Assembly (NCBI RefSeq): GCF_040459645.1
Contig: NZ_JARVHQ010000001.1
Location: 1,426,001-1,490,000 of the forward strand
Source of the DNA: Bacillus cereus group sp. RP43
GTDB taxonomy: Bacteria > Bacillota > Bacilli > Bacillales > Bacillaceae_G
Direction: 5' to 3'
DNA: 64,000 nucleotides
Shown here: positions 9,610 to 18,103 of the stretch, piece after piece
Numbering within the stretch: position 1 is the stretch's first letter
Layout: the number at the start of each line of letters is the position of its first letter
Program-made: the position numbers and the translations under genes
The notes under the pieces: model-generated
What the model was told of the DNA's origin: nothing
Seen by the model: the letters and a program-made list of their open reading frames with translations, nothing else
Database searches by the model: none

Positions 9610-11472
9610 GTGAGTTCTGTAGCAAAAAAACAGGGGATGGGTGCTGTCATATGGGATTATTTAACGACAGTAGACCATAAAAAGATTGCCATTCTCTATT
9701 TAATTGCAGGTGGATTGTTTTTTGTAATAGGTGGAATAGAAGCATTATTTATTCGCCTGCAGTTAGCGATTCCTAACAATGCTTTTCTTGTTGGGGATGC
9801 TTATAATCAAGTATTAACGATGCACGGTACAACAATGATTTTCCTCGCAGCTATGCCACTCGTGTTTGCATTTATGAACGCCGCTGTACCACTTCAAATT
9901 GGAGCACGTGATGTGGCGTTCCCGTTTTTGAATTCGCTCGGATTTTGGTTATTTTTCTTTGGTGGATTATTTTTAAATTTAAGTTGGTTTTTAGGAGGAG
10001 CGCCTGATGCAGGGTGGACATCGTATGCATCTTTAGCTTTAGCCTCTAAAGGACATGGTGTTGATTTTTATGTACTCGGCTTACAAATATCAGGTATTGG
10101 TACATTAATTGGAGGTATTAACTTCCTTGTTACAATTATTAATATGCGCGCGCCAGGGATGACGTACATGCGCATGCCGATGTTTACATGGACAACATTT
10201 GTAACATCTTCACTTATTTTATTTGCATTTCCACCATTAACTGTAGGATTAGGACTTTTAATGTTAGATCGTTTATTTGGAACAAGTTTCTTTAATCCGG
10301 CATTAGGTGGAAACACAATTATATGGGAGCATTTATTCTGGATCTTCGGTCATCCGGAAGTATACATTCTTATACTCCCAGCTTTCGGAATATTCTCAGA
10401 AATCTTCGCCACATTTTCGAAAAAACGATTATTCGGTTATTCCTCGATGGTGTTCGCGACAGTATTAATAGGGTTTTTAGGATTTATGGTATGGGCGCAT
10501 CATATGTTTACTGTTGGTCTTGGGCCTGTTGCAAATGCTATCTTCTCGGTTGCAACAATGGCGATTGCGGTTCCGACGGGTATTAAAATATTTAACTGGC
10601 TCTTTACAATGTGGGGCGGAAGTATTCGTTTTACGACACCGATGATGTGGGCAGTAGCTTTTATTCCATCATTCGTAATGGGTGGAGTTACAGGTGTTAT
10701 GCTTGCATCTGCACCAGCTGATTATCAATTTCATGATAATTATTTCGTAGTAGCGCACTTTCATTATGTAATCGTCGGCGGTGTTGTATTTGGTTTACTT
10801 GCAGGGGCTCATTATTATTGGCCACTGATGTTTAATAAAGTATTAAATGAAACATTAGGTAAGATAACATTTTGGTTATTCTTTATCGGTTTCCATTTAA
10901 CATTCTTTATTCAGCATTTCCTTGGATTGATTGGTATGCCACGTCGTTACTACACATATCTTGAGGGCCAAGGGTTGGAAATGGGGAATATGATTAGTTC
11001 TATCGGAGCTGTGTTTATGGCTCTTGGAACGATTGTTCTTCTATTCAATGTAATTAAAACGACAGTATCAAAAGAGAAGGCTGGTCGTGATCCATGGGAT
11101 GGACGTACATTAGAATGGACAATGCCAGCACCTACACCGGAATACAATTTTAAACAATTGCCATTTGTTCGCGGGTTAGATCCGTTTTGGATTGAAAAAC
11201 GTGAAGGTAATAAAGAGATGACAGCAGCGGAACCAGTTGGTGATATTCATATGCCAAATGCTTCATTTTCACCATTTATCATTTCTCTAGGCTTATTCAT
11301 AGCAGCATTCGGTGCAATGTATATGCAAGGTGGGAAAGATAAGTTCTGGTTATTAGTAGCAATTATCGGTTTAATCATTACATTTGGCACAATGTTCCTA
11401 CGTTCAGTAATCGATGATCACGGATATCATATTCATAAGGAAGATTTAGAGGATAAGGGGGGCAAGGCATAA
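9610..11472 (+). CDS. ctaD: Cytochrome caa3 oxidase subunit I CtaD
   Basis: A 620-residue catalytic subunit of the heme-copper oxidase superfamily. It has the heme a ligand region TMHGTTM, the CuB/heme a3 region HPEVYI and WAHHMFTVG, and AHFHYVIVGG for the other heme ligands, which together reduce O2 and pump protons. GTG start at 9610 behind GGGGAGG. The C-terminal extension past the twelve core helices carries two further hydrophobic segments. Its stop TAA shares a base with the ctaE ATG (TAATG), indicating translational coupling. Confidence 0.97.
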   Translation: MSSVAKKQGMGAVIWDYLTTVDHKKIAILYLIAGGLFFVIGGIEALFIRLQLAIPNNAFLVGDAYNQVLTMHGTTMIFLAAMPLVFAFMNAAVPLQIGARDVAFPFLNSLGFWLFFFGGLFLNLSWFLGGAPDAGWTSYASLALASKGHGVDFYVLGLQISGIGTLIGGINFLVTIINMRAPGMTYMRMPMFTWTTFVTSSLILFAFPPLTVGLGLLMLDRLFGTSFFNPALGGNTIIWEHLFWIFGHPEVYILILPAFGIFSEIFATFSKKRLFGYSSMVFATVLIGFLGFMVWAHHMFTVGLGPVANAIFSVATMAIAVPTGIKIFNWLFTMWGGSIRFTTPMMWAVAFIPSFVMGGVTGVMLASAPADYQFHDNYFVVAHFHYVIVGGVVFGLLAGAHYYWPLMFNKVLNETLGKITFWLFFIGFHLTFFIQHFLGLIGMPRRYYTYLEGQGLEMGNMISSIGAVFMALGTIVLLFNVIKTTVSKEKAGRDPWDGRTLEWTMPAPTPEYNFKQLPFVRGLDPFWIEKREGNKEMTAAEPVGDIHMPNASFSPFIISLGLFIAAFGAMYMQGGKDKFWLLVAIIGLIITFGTMFLRSVIDDHGYHIHKEDLEDKGGKA

Positions 11473-12095
11473 TGCATGTAGATGAAAAATTAACGAATGA
11501 AACATTTCCAGCAGAGCCTGAAAAAGCAACCCTTGAGGGGAAAAATAAGTTTGTCGGTTTTTGGCTATTTCTTGGAGGCGAAACAGTGTTGTTCGCTTCC
11601 TTATTTGGCACATATTTAGCATTAAAAAACTCTACAAATGGTGGACCAACATCTCAAGAGATGTTTCAAATGCCGCTTGTTTTCATTATGACGATGCTTT
11701 TATTAACGAGTAGTTTAACGAGTGTGTATGCGATGTACCATATGAAAAACTTTAATTTTAAGAAAATGCAACTTTGGTTACTTATAACAGTGTTGCTTGG
11801 CTTAGGATTTTTGGGATTTGAAATATATGAGTTTTATCATTATACACATGAATTTAAGCATACTATGAGAAGTAGTGCATTTGGCTCTGCATTTTATGCT
11901 CTTGTTGGTACACATGGACTTCACGTATTGTTTGGACTTTGTTGGATTTTAACATTAATCTTTAGAAATGCAAAGCGGGGCTTAAATTTATACAATGCAC
12001 CGAAGTTTTATGTTGCATCAATTTATTGGCACTTTATTGACGTAGTTTGGGTGTTTATTTTCACTGTAGTATATTTGATGGGAATGGTGGGATAA
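11472..12095 (+). CDS. ctaE: Cytochrome caa3 oxidase subunit III CtaE
   Basis: A 207-residue, five-helix membrane protein of the COX3 family. The motifs GFWLFLGGETVLFA near the N-terminus, GTHGLHVLFG and YWHFIDVVWVFIF near the C-terminus are typical. It is structural, stabilising subunit I. It starts in the stop codon of ctaD and is followed three bases later by ctaF, so the oxidase subunits are tightly coupled. Confidence 0.95.
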   Translation: MHVDEKLTNETFPAEPEKATLEGKNKFVGFWLFLGGETVLFASLFGTYLALKNSTNGGPTSQEMFQMPLVFIMTMLLLTSSLTSVYAMYHMKNFNFKKMQLWLLITVLLGLGFLGFEIYEFYHYTHEFKHTMRSSAFGSAFYALVGTHGLHVLFGLCWILTLIFRNAKRGLNLYNAPKFYVASIYWHFIDVVWVFIFTVVYLMGMVG

Positions 12096-12098
12096 ACA

Positions 12099-12431
12099 AT
12101 GGCGGTTAAGCAAACGAATAATCCTAAGGTGGATCTTGTTTATCGGAAGAGAAAAAGTGCAGAGGAAATGAAGCACCAAGTTATTACATTTTCACTAATG
12201 ATTTTTTTAACATTAGTTGCATTTGCAGCGGTGGCATATCCGAAAACATTTAGTCCGATTTTTTCGGTTCCATTTATATTATTGTTAGCAGTCGTTCAAG
12301 TTATATTTCAGCTATATTATTTCATGCATATGAGTCATAAAGGGCATGAAGCGGCGAGTTTCTTCTTGTACTCTGGATTGTTAATTGGTTTATTAACAAT
12401 ATTAGCCTTTATGACAATTGTGTGGATTTAA
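12099..12431 (+). CDS. ctaF: Cytochrome caa3 oxidase subunit IV CtaF
   Basis: A 110-residue protein with a basic N-terminus and three hydrophobic segments, in the subunit IVB family (LYYFMHMSHKGH motif). It lies three bases after ctaE and completes the oxidase. Length and topology match B. subtilis CtaF. Confidence 0.92.
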   Translation: MAVKQTNNPKVDLVYRKRKSAEEMKHQVITFSLMIFLTLVAFAAVAYPKTFSPIFSVPFILLLAVVQVIFQLYYFMHMSHKGHEAASFFLYSGLLIGLLTILAFMTIVWI

Positions 12432-12442
12432 ACAGTGATAGT

Positions 12443-12474
12443 AGGGGGCTCTGATTTATCATAGCCCTCTTTTT
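12443..12474 (+). terminator. Probable terminator after ctaF
   Basis: AGGGGGCT and AGCCCTCT pair with one G-T, around a 12-base loop, followed by TTTT. It would reduce transcription from the oxidase genes into ctaG. Confidence 0.6.
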
Positions 12475-12512
12475 ATATGAAATATAAGAATTTTGAAAAG
12501 GTAGGTGTGGAA

Positions 12513-13418
12513 ATGGGAAACTTATGGGTATTTGGTTTTCAAGCTTTATGGAGTCCGATTTTTTTATTATTTATGATCTCGATTCTTATTAGTTATTTTT
12601 TAATTATTGGACCATATAGAACGCGATTTGAAAATGCGACGAAGGTAAGTAAGAAGCAAATCTTTTATTTTACGACCGGGATTGTTCTTTTGTATTTTGT
12701 AAAGGGAGGACCTATTGATTTAATTGGTCATATTATATTTAGTGCACATATGTTTGAGATGGCAGTAATGTATATTGCGGTGCCTCCGTTATTACTGCTT
12801 GGTATACCTGTTTGGTTATATCGTTATATTACTTCTTTTAAGTTCGTTCAAATTGTGATAAAGTTTTTTGCTAAGCCGCTTATTGCGTTGTTTGTATTTA
12901 ATGGCCTGTTTTCCTTTTATCATTTGCCAATTGTTTTTGATGCAGTAAAACAAAGTCAAATAGCGCATCCTATTTGCCTTGCTATATTGTTTTTTGCAGC
13001 AATGATGATGTGGTGGCCGATGTTAAATCCGCTGCCAGAATATCAAACTTTAAGTGATATTAAGAAGCTTGGTTACATGTTTGCTAATGGTATTTTATTA
13101 ACGCCAGCTTGTGCGTTAATAATTTTTGCAACTGCACCATTATTTGCAACATATACAGATTCGGCCGCTTGGATGAAGGCAATGGAACTCTGTGTACCGG
13201 CGGGTACTTTATCAGATTTAAATATAACTGGACCAGAATTTTTACATTGGATGCCGGTAGTACAAGACCAGCAAACAGGTGGTATCATTATGAAAATTGT
13301 CCAGGAAATAGTGTACGGTACGATTATCGGTTATGTATTCTTTAAATGGGCACGTAGAGAGCGTGAAAAGGATAAAGAGCAGCTGCAAGAGTTACCTCCT
13401 TATTTGCAGACGAAATAA
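12513..13418 (+). CDS. ctaG: Cytochrome c oxidase assembly factor CtaG
   Basis: A 301-residue membrane protein of the caa3_CtaG family, with about seven hydrophobic segments, needed for forming active caa3 oxidase and probably involved in CuB delivery. An upstream in-frame ATG at 12477 exists, but the AGGTAGGTG site at 12498-12507 favours ATG 12513 (MGNLWVFGFQALW), which also gives the usual family length. Conserved His/Met-rich membrane motifs such as IGHIIFSAHMFEMAVMYI are visible. Last gene of the cta cluster. Confidence 0.93.
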   Translation: MGNLWVFGFQALWSPIFLLFMISILISYFLIIGPYRTRFENATKVSKKQIFYFTTGIVLLYFVKGGPIDLIGHIIFSAHMFEMAVMYIAVPPLLLLGIPVWLYRYITSFKFVQIVIKFFAKPLIALFVFNGLFSFYHLPIVFDAVKQSQIAHPICLAILFFAAMMMWWPMLNPLPEYQTLSDIKKLGYMFANGILLTPACALIIFATAPLFATYTDSAAWMKAMELCVPAGTLSDLNITGPEFLHWMPVVQDQQTGGIIMKIVQEIVYGTIIGYVFFKWARREREKDKEQLQELPPYLQTK

Positions 13419-13453
13419 AAACTAGCGCATCGTGTTAATGCGCTAGTTTTTTT
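13417..13453. terminator. Bidirectional terminator between ctaG and the minus-strand gene
   Basis: AAAAACTAGCGCAT and ATGCGCTAGTTTTT form a long perfect stem with a CGTGTTA loop. T runs occur in both directions, serving the two convergent genes. Confidence 0.88.
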
Positions 13454-13454
13454 G

Positions 13455-13820
13455 TTATTCAATAATTTGAAATTCTTTTAACTCTTTTTCAATATTTTGT
13501 AGGAGTTGTTCGCTTTTTTGAATTACATTCGTTGGGAAAATCTCATCATCTCCATATTCAACGCCATGAGGATAATAATGTTTTCCTAATAAGGGTGGCA
13601 ATAGTTTTACTTGAGCGTGTCTGCCACCGATGTCACCTTCAACAGCAAATCCTTGTACACGTAAATAATAAATATCCTTTAATATTTCAAATTTATAATC
13701 ATATGTAACGCGTTCGTAATCCCATTGTCCAGCAAGTACGAAATGATTGTTTTCCATAATCGCAGTTAAAAGAGTTAAATCAACGACTGCATCATTAAAG
13801 TTTGTATTTGTAAATTGCAT
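13455..13820 (-). CDS. YugN-like family protein
   Basis: A 121-residue soluble protein starting MQFTNTNFNDAVVDLTLL, with AGQWDYERVTYDYKFE and EGDIGGRHAQVKLLPP in the middle. This resembles the YugN-like family of Bacillus, whose function is unknown; I recognise it only moderately. The RBS is AAGGAGG a few bases before the ATG. It is convergent with ctaG and divergent from ylbC. Confidence 0.7.
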   Translation of the reverse strand: MQFTNTNFNDAVVDLTLLTAIMENNHFVLAGQWDYERVTYDYKFEILKDIYYLRVQGFAVEGDIGGRHAQVKLLPPLLGKHYYPHGVEYGDDEIFPTNVIQKSEQLLQNIEKELKEFQIIE

Positions 13821-14028
13821 AGAATACCTCCTTCTTTTAATGTTAGTTCATTATTTTTATAATAGTATGAATAATAAGAAAGTGCAATTCATATTGCGAG
13901 AAAAGGGATAATCCAGACTTTTTTCGTGAAAATATGATATAGTGAAAAGAGTACGGTACACACAAAAAAAGGAAAGAAAAGGATTTGTGTATATCTCGAT
14001 TTTATGCTTTGTTCAGGAGGTATATCGT

Positions 14029-15063
14029 TTGAAGAAATTATTGCGTATCGTAATGATTACATTTTTAATTTTAGCTGTTGATTTATACGGGAAGTTACTC
14101 GTGTCACAATATATCTTAACCCCATCTCACTCTAAGCAAGAAAATAAAATTGTGAAAAAGAAGAAGCAAGTAAATGAAGAATCCACAGACACTGTTTTAA
14201 ATATGATTGGTGGGGACTCTGAGAATTTATTAGCGAAGTGGGGCGAACCGTCTCGAATAGAGCCGTCTGCTTATGGATATGAATGGTGGGTGTATAATCA
14301 AGATTTAGCTCAGTATGTTCAATTTGGAGTTGCTGAACGTAAAGTTGTAACGGCGTATGTTGCTGGTGAGCAAGTTAAGGTGGCTCCCTATTATATAAAT
14401 GAAAAGTATGAAGAGGTATATAAAAAGAATCCACTTTCACATGAGATTTCATTAAAAAGAGGAAAGAATAGTTATCAATTTGAGTTATCTGATACGGAAA
14501 TAATGGAACAACCGCTAGTACCTGTAGAAGATGGATGGGCACAATTATATTTTGATCACTTTACACATGAGCTTGTTGGTCTTCGGTATATGGATGATGA
14601 AACGTTATTACGACAAAGACCATATCAACTTGTTTATTCGGGTGAATTAATAGCGGAACAGCCGCTGACGCCAGAAAAAATGAAGCAAGTAGAAAATGGG
14701 AATATGCAACAAATTCTCGATTTAACAAATATTATTCGAAGTCGTCATCAATTACCGTTGTTAACATGGGACCAACAAACTGCAGATGTTGCATTTGGCC
14801 ATAGTAAAGATATGAAGGATAATAATTATTTTTCGCACGATTCACCTACTTTTGGTACGTTAGGGGATCGTTTGCAGCGTGGGCAAGTGGCTTTTCAACT
14901 TGCTGGTGAGAATATAGCGGCGCAACATAGTGATGGAATTGCGGCGGTACAAGGTTGGTTAAATAGTGAGGGTCACAGAAAGAATTTATTAAATGAACAA
15001 TTTACTGGATTAGGTGTTGGGGTATATGATAAATTTTATACTCAAAACTTTATCCGAAAATAA
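14029..15063 (+). CDS. ylbC: YlbC, membrane-anchored CAP-domain protein
   Basis: A 344-residue protein with an N-terminal membrane anchor (IVMITFLILAVDLYG), a CAP-associated middle domain (about residues 55-200), and a C-terminal CAP/SCP domain with NIIRSRHQLPLLTWDQ, AFGHSKDM, HDSPTFGTLGDRL, AGENIA and GHRKNLL. I choose TTG 14029 because CAGGAGG lies eight bases upstream; the resulting length agrees with B. subtilis YlbC. An in-frame ATG at 13942 lacks a good site. The function is unknown; CAP proteins are extracytoplasmic. The TAA stop coincides with the first bases of a bcr1-like repeat. Confidence 0.88.
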   Translation: MKKLLRIVMITFLILAVDLYGKLLVSQYILTPSHSKQENKIVKKKKQVNEESTDTVLNMIGGDSENLLAKWGEPSRIEPSAYGYEWWVYNQDLAQYVQFGVAERKVVTAYVAGEQVKVAPYYINEKYEEVYKKNPLSHEISLKRGKNSYQFELSDTEIMEQPLVPVEDGWAQLYFDHFTHELVGLRYMDDETLLRQRPYQLVYSGELIAEQPLTPEKMKQVENGNMQQILDLTNIIRSRHQLPLLTWDQQTADVAFGHSKDMKDNNYFSHDSPTFGTLGDRLQRGQVAFQLAGENIAAQHSDGIAAVQGWLNSEGHRKNLLNEQFTGLGVGVYDKFYTQNFIRK

Positions 15064-15206
15064 AATGAAACTTTAATCAGTGGGGGCATCCTTCGCTGAT
15101 CATTGGCCTTCATCAATAGGGCTTTAACGGGCAGTAAGACTCCCGCCTAACTTTTGCGTATTCGTAGAAGTTAGGCGGGGCTTATGTCCACAAATAGGGA
15201 AGTAAA
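15060..15206 (+). repeat. bcr1-like B. cereus-group repeat, copy 1
   Basis: About 147 bases starting ATAAA then ATGAAACTTTAATCAGTGGGG and containing the block around CGGGCAGTAAGACTCCCGCC and CTAACTTTTGCGTA. It ends CACAAATAGGGAA then GTAAA, one mismatch from the left flank. It aligns with the copies at 46053 and, reversed, at 49097, so this is a dispersed repeat. The ATAAA/TTTAT flanks fit what I recall of bcr1. It begins in the ylbC stop codon and ends at the A run of the ylbC terminator. Confidence 0.75.
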
Positions 15207-15254
15207 AAGGTGCATGAATCGTCTAAAAATAGGCGAACCATGTGCCTTTTTTTT
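15205..15254 (+). terminator. Probable ylbC terminator
   Basis: AAAAGGTGCATG and CATGTGCCTTTT pair over 12 positions, with two G-T pairs, around a 22-base loop; eight or more T residues follow. The bcr1-like repeat sits between the ylbC stop and this hairpin. Confidence 0.65.
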
Positions 15255-15292
15255 CTTACAATATAGTAGATATACATGAAGAGGTGAGGATT

Positions 15293-15730
15293 ATGCCAAC
15301 AACAAAAGGGCCGTTACATCCATCGGTTCAACAGTTTAAAGAGTTTGTAAACCATCACCCTAAAATGGTTCATGAGGTTAGAAGTGGTCAAAAAACTTGG
15401 CAGCAATTTTATGAAGAATGGTACTTACTTGGTGAAGAAGATCAAATATGGACAGCGTATAGACCTGATGGAGCACCTGCTTTTTCTTCGGTAAAAGAAA
15501 ATAAAGAAGAAAAAGAAAATCGAACAGAAGAGGAAAAAACTGCTGATGTGATGGGGCAAATGCTTTCTTTCTTTAAAAAGCTAGATGTAGAACAAATGCA
15601 ACATCATTTAGCAAATGTAACGAGTGCGATTGGTAGCGTGCAACAAGTTATCCAACAATTTCAAGGGAACCGTGCGCAACAAGAACAAAGTACTTCTGAA
15701 AATAATCCTTTTTTCTTTCAAAAGGATTAG
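15293..15730 (+). CDS. ylbD: YlbD-like putative spore coat protein
   Basis: A 145-residue soluble protein beginning MPTTKGPLHPSVQQFKEFVN, with a charged Glu/Lys-rich centre (about 65-85) and a Gln-rich, Asn-rich C-terminus. This is the YlbD family, reported as a putative coat protein in Bacillus. Start ATG 15293 has GAGGTGAGG at 15281-15289; a longer in-frame start at 15242 lies in the terminator. It is followed 11 bases later by ylbE. Confidence 0.85.
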   Translation: MPTTKGPLHPSVQQFKEFVNHHPKMVHEVRSGQKTWQQFYEEWYLLGEEDQIWTAYRPDGAPAFSSVKENKEEKENRTEEEKTADVMGQMLSFFKKLDVEQMQHHLANVTSAIGSVQQVIQQFQGNRAQQEQSTSENNPFFFQKD

Positions 15731-15741
15731 GGGGAAAGAGG

Positions 15742-15987
15742 ATGAGAGCAGAGCTTATGGAGTTTATAAAAGCTGATGAGGATTTAGCTCGCTATATTCG
15801 GGAACAGCCATACTGGTACCGGAAATTGACGCGTAACCCAGAAGAAAAAGAAGCTTTTGAGTTAGCTGCCATGCAGCATTTCAAAAAAACGATACCAGAT
15901 AAAGTGGAAAAATTTCAAAATCAATTGGCGGTTGCTTCAATTATGATTGATATGTTCCAGTATATGAAGCAGCAAAATACGACGTAA
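15742..15987 (+). CDS. ylbE: YlbE-like protein
   Basis: An 81-residue soluble protein (MRAELMEFIKADEDLARYIR, PYWYRKLTRNP) matching the YlbE-like family, found next to ylbD in Bacillus. GGGGGAAAGAGG precedes the ATG. Function unknown; co-transcription with ylbD is likely from the 11-bp gap. Confidence 0.85.
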   Translation: MRAELMEFIKADEDLARYIREQPYWYRKLTRNPEEKEAFELAAMQHFKKTIPDKVEKFQNQLAVASIMIDMFQYMKQQNTT

Positions 15988-16064
15988 TTGGAAGGGAAAA
16001 CTATGTCCGTTGTGCAAAACTTTTGTTACAATAGAATCGGATTATTTAAAAAAGGAGTTGCAGC

Positions 16065-16637
16065 ATGACGGAAATTTGTTTAGTACGACATGGACAAACT
16101 GATTGGAACTTTCAAGAGATTATTCAAGGGCGCGAAGATATTCCACTCAACGAAGTTGGGAAGAAGCAAGCGAGTCAAAGTGCAGCTGCTTTGCAAGCGG
16201 AATCGTGGGATATAATTATAAGTAGCCCGTTAATTAGAGCGCAAGAAACAGCTAAGGAAATTGCTGGGGCTATTGGATTACCGTCTATTTTATTAGATGA
16301 GCGATTTATGGAACGTAATTTTGGGGAAGCTTCTGGGAAACCAGTTGCGGCCGTTAGAGAGTTAATTACAGAAGGTAATGTAGAAGGAATGGAGCAGGAT
16401 GAAGAAATTGTAGAGCGCTGTTTTACGGCTTTACAAGAGGTTGCAGCAGCGCATGGAGATAAACGTATTATCATTGTTGCGCATTCACATGCAATAAAAG
16501 CTATTTTACACGCAATTGCACCAGATGAAATTACATTTAAAACGCCGTTAAAAAATGCATGTATTAGTTACGTGAAAGAGAATAGCGGGAAATGGGATGT
16601 TCTTAAATATAATATTGCGGAGCATATTAGTGTATAA
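16065..16637 (+). CDS. Histidine phosphatase family protein (phosphoglycerate mutase-like)
   Basis: A 190-residue cytoplasmic enzyme of the histidine phosphatase superfamily. The catalytic RHG motif (LVRHGQTDWN, His near residue 8), SPLIRAQETA, ERNFGEASGK and the second catalytic His in VAHSHAIKAIL are intact. Substrate unknown; family members act on sugar phosphates, nucleotides or cofactor intermediates. It has an AAAGGAG site. The gene is inserted between ylbE and ylbF; I do not recall it at this place in B. subtilis. Confidence 0.88.
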   Translation: MTEICLVRHGQTDWNFQEIIQGREDIPLNEVGKKQASQSAAALQAESWDIIISSPLIRAQETAKEIAGAIGLPSILLDERFMERNFGEASGKPVAAVRELITEGNVEGMEQDEEIVERCFTALQEVAAAHGDKRIIIVAHSHAIKAILHAIAPDEITFKTPLKNACISYVKENSGKWDVLKYNIAEHISV

Positions 16638-16753
16638 GAGTGCAAGGAGATTGTATGAAAAGTAGTTAGAATCATATCTTTCTTTTAGGTGAGACACTTC
16701 AATTAGTAGTTCTGTTCCAAATGTGTTATGATGAATACTCGGAGGTGTCTCTC

Positions 16754-17206
16754 ATGATTGTAGCGACGCTGGAAAGCGTATTGATTTTAGATAAGGCAGA
16801 GCAGCTTGCAAAAGCGATCATCTGTTCAGATATAGCAGAAGATTATCGTAAGTATTATAAGGATTTACAAGAAGATATAGAAGTCCAGACGTTAATTCAG
16901 CAATTTACAGCGATGAAAGAGCGATATGAAGAAGTGCAACGTTTTGGTAAATATCATCCTGATTATACTTTCGTTTCGACGAAAATGAGGGAATTAAAGC
17001 GTTCTGTAGATATGCATGATAAGGTTGCAGCCTTTAAAAGAGCAGAAACTGCTTTACAAAAGTTATTAGATGAAGTTAGTGTAGCAATTGGTTCTGAGGT
17101 GTCTCCTTCCGTTAAAGTTCCAACAGGAAATCCGTTTTTTGATGCGGGTGGCTGTGGCGGTGGTTGTGGTACCGGAGGCGGTTGTGGTTGTAAAAAAACG
17201 GGGTAA
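16754..17206 (+). CDS. ylbF: RicF (YlbF), Y-complex Fe-S protein controlling RNase Y and development
   Basis: A 150-residue helical protein of the YlbF/YmcA family. With YmcA and YaaT it forms the complex that binds [4Fe-4S] clusters, affects RNase Y-dependent mRNA maturation, and is needed for competence, biofilm and sporulation in B. subtilis. The C-terminal tail (last about 25 residues) is extremely Gly/Cys-rich, with five Cys in GGCGGGCGTGGGCGCKK, which would provide cluster ligands. I start at ATG 16754 after GGAGGTG; the in-frame ATG at 16721 overlaps the -10-like TATGAT. GAGACAC (16691-16697) is complementary to GTGTCTC (16745-16751) beside the RBS. Confidence 0.92.
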   Translation: MIVATLESVLILDKAEQLAKAIICSDIAEDYRKYYKDLQEDIEVQTLIQQFTAMKERYEEVQRFGKYHPDYTFVSTKMRELKRSVDMHDKVAAFKRAETALQKLLDEVSVAIGSEVSPSVKVPTGNPFFDAGGCGGGCGTGGGCGCKKTG

Positions 17207-17221
17207 TTTACCCTGTTTTTT
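17194..17221 (+). terminator. Terminator overlapping the ylbF stop codon
   Basis: AAAACGGGGTA and TACCCTGTTTT pair, with one G-T, around ATT, followed by more T residues. The stem includes the last two codons of ylbF. Confidence 0.8.
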
Positions 17222-17333
17222 AGAATATAGAAGAAAACGTATACAGAGTTTGTTCTTTAATGTCATAAATTTCTGATTGGTTTTCATAAAATATAAGAAT
17301 ATAAGTTTTTAAAAGGAGAAGATGGAGAAAATT

Positions 17334-17600
17334 ATGTTCGGGCAACGACAAAGTATGATTGTTTATTTACATTCATTGAAACATGCCAAGATTTTAAGGA
17401 AATATGGTAATATTCATTACATATCAAAACGTTTGAAATATGCCGTTGTATATTGTGATATGGAACAAATTGAGCATATGATGCAAAAATTGAATAAACT
17501 TCCTTTTGTAAAAAAAGTAGAACAGTCGTATCGCCCATTTTTAAAAACGGAATTCGAAAATTCGCGTCCTGATCGGGCAAAAGAATACGATTATAGCTAA
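17334..17600 (+). CDS. ylbG: YlbG-like protein (UPF0298)
   Basis: An 88-residue soluble protein starting [19 protein letters not shown], belonging to the YlbG family (DUF2129), of unknown function. Two starts are possible: ATG 17322 lies only three bases after AGGAG, whereas ATG 17334 has GGAG six bases upstream, so I prefer the latter. It is flanked by terminators, so it is probably monocistronic. Confidence 0.85.
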   Translation: MFGQRQSMIVYLHSLKHAKILRKYGNIHYISKRLKYAVVYCDMEQIEHMMQKLNKLPFVKKVEQSYRPFLKTEFENSRPDRAKEYDYS

Positions 17601-17602
17601 GT

Positions 17603-17640
17603 AAAAAAATCCCCTGCTAAATTTAGCAGGGGATTTTTTT
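17603..17640. terminator. Bidirectional terminator downstream of ylbG
   Basis: ATCCCCTGCTAA and TTAGCAGGGGAT form a perfect stem flanked by a run of A on the left and T on the right. It therefore works for ylbG and for the convergent gene at 17656. Confidence 0.92.
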
Positions 17641-17655
17641 ACTTGAAATAACGTA

Positions 17656-18045
17656 TTATTTCATTGGAGGAATGAAATTGTTCATTCGTAAAATACCAAT
17701 TAGATGATTAAAAAATAGTTCTTTTTCAGGGAAAGTTGTTGATGGTTTTACAGTAAAGGGAGTAACTTTTTTCCCTATTTGTTCCGCCATTTCTTCAAAT
17801 AAAACGACACGTTTACTTTTTTTATTTTCAAGTACAGGAATGCCTTCACGACATATGTATAATGGTTGGAAATCACCAGTAGTTGTCGGTTTTAGTATTA
17901 CAACAAGTGAACACACTTTTTTTTCGTTTTTTACAGTTTCGAATTGTAGCATATGTGTTACACGTTCTTGGTTTGTTTTGGCAATTTCAAGTAATTCATA
18001 TAAGTCAGAGTAGCCTTCTCCGAGTTCTATAAAGCGTTGAATCAT
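17656..18045 (-). CDS. Conserved Bacillus protein of unknown function
   Basis: A 129-residue soluble protein (MIQRFIELGEGYSDLYELLE; HMLQFETVKNEKKVCSLVVIL; NHLIGILRMNNFIPPMK). I recall it as a conserved Bacillus family of unknown function (possibly DUF7147) but cannot verify. AGAGGAGG precedes the ATG. About 60 bases upstream, on the same strand, is a strong terminator-like hairpin (18104-18130), so the gene may have an attenuated leader. Confidence 0.75.
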   Translation of the reverse strand: MIQRFIELGEGYSDLYELLEIAKTNQERVTHMLQFETVKNEKKVCSLVVILKPTTTGDFQPLYICREGIPVLENKKSKRVVLFEEMAEQIGKKVTPFTVKPSTTFPEKELFFNHLIGILRMNNFIPPMK

Positions 18046-18103
18046 ATTTTTTCCTCCTCTTTCTTTTACTGTACCACCTCACTTTTTAAATGAAAAGTAG
18101 ACA

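Noticed and set aside
13942..14028. N-terminal extension of ylbC from ATG 13942
   Set aside because: No ribosome-binding site; TTG 14029 has an ideal one and gives the family length and a proper membrane anchor.
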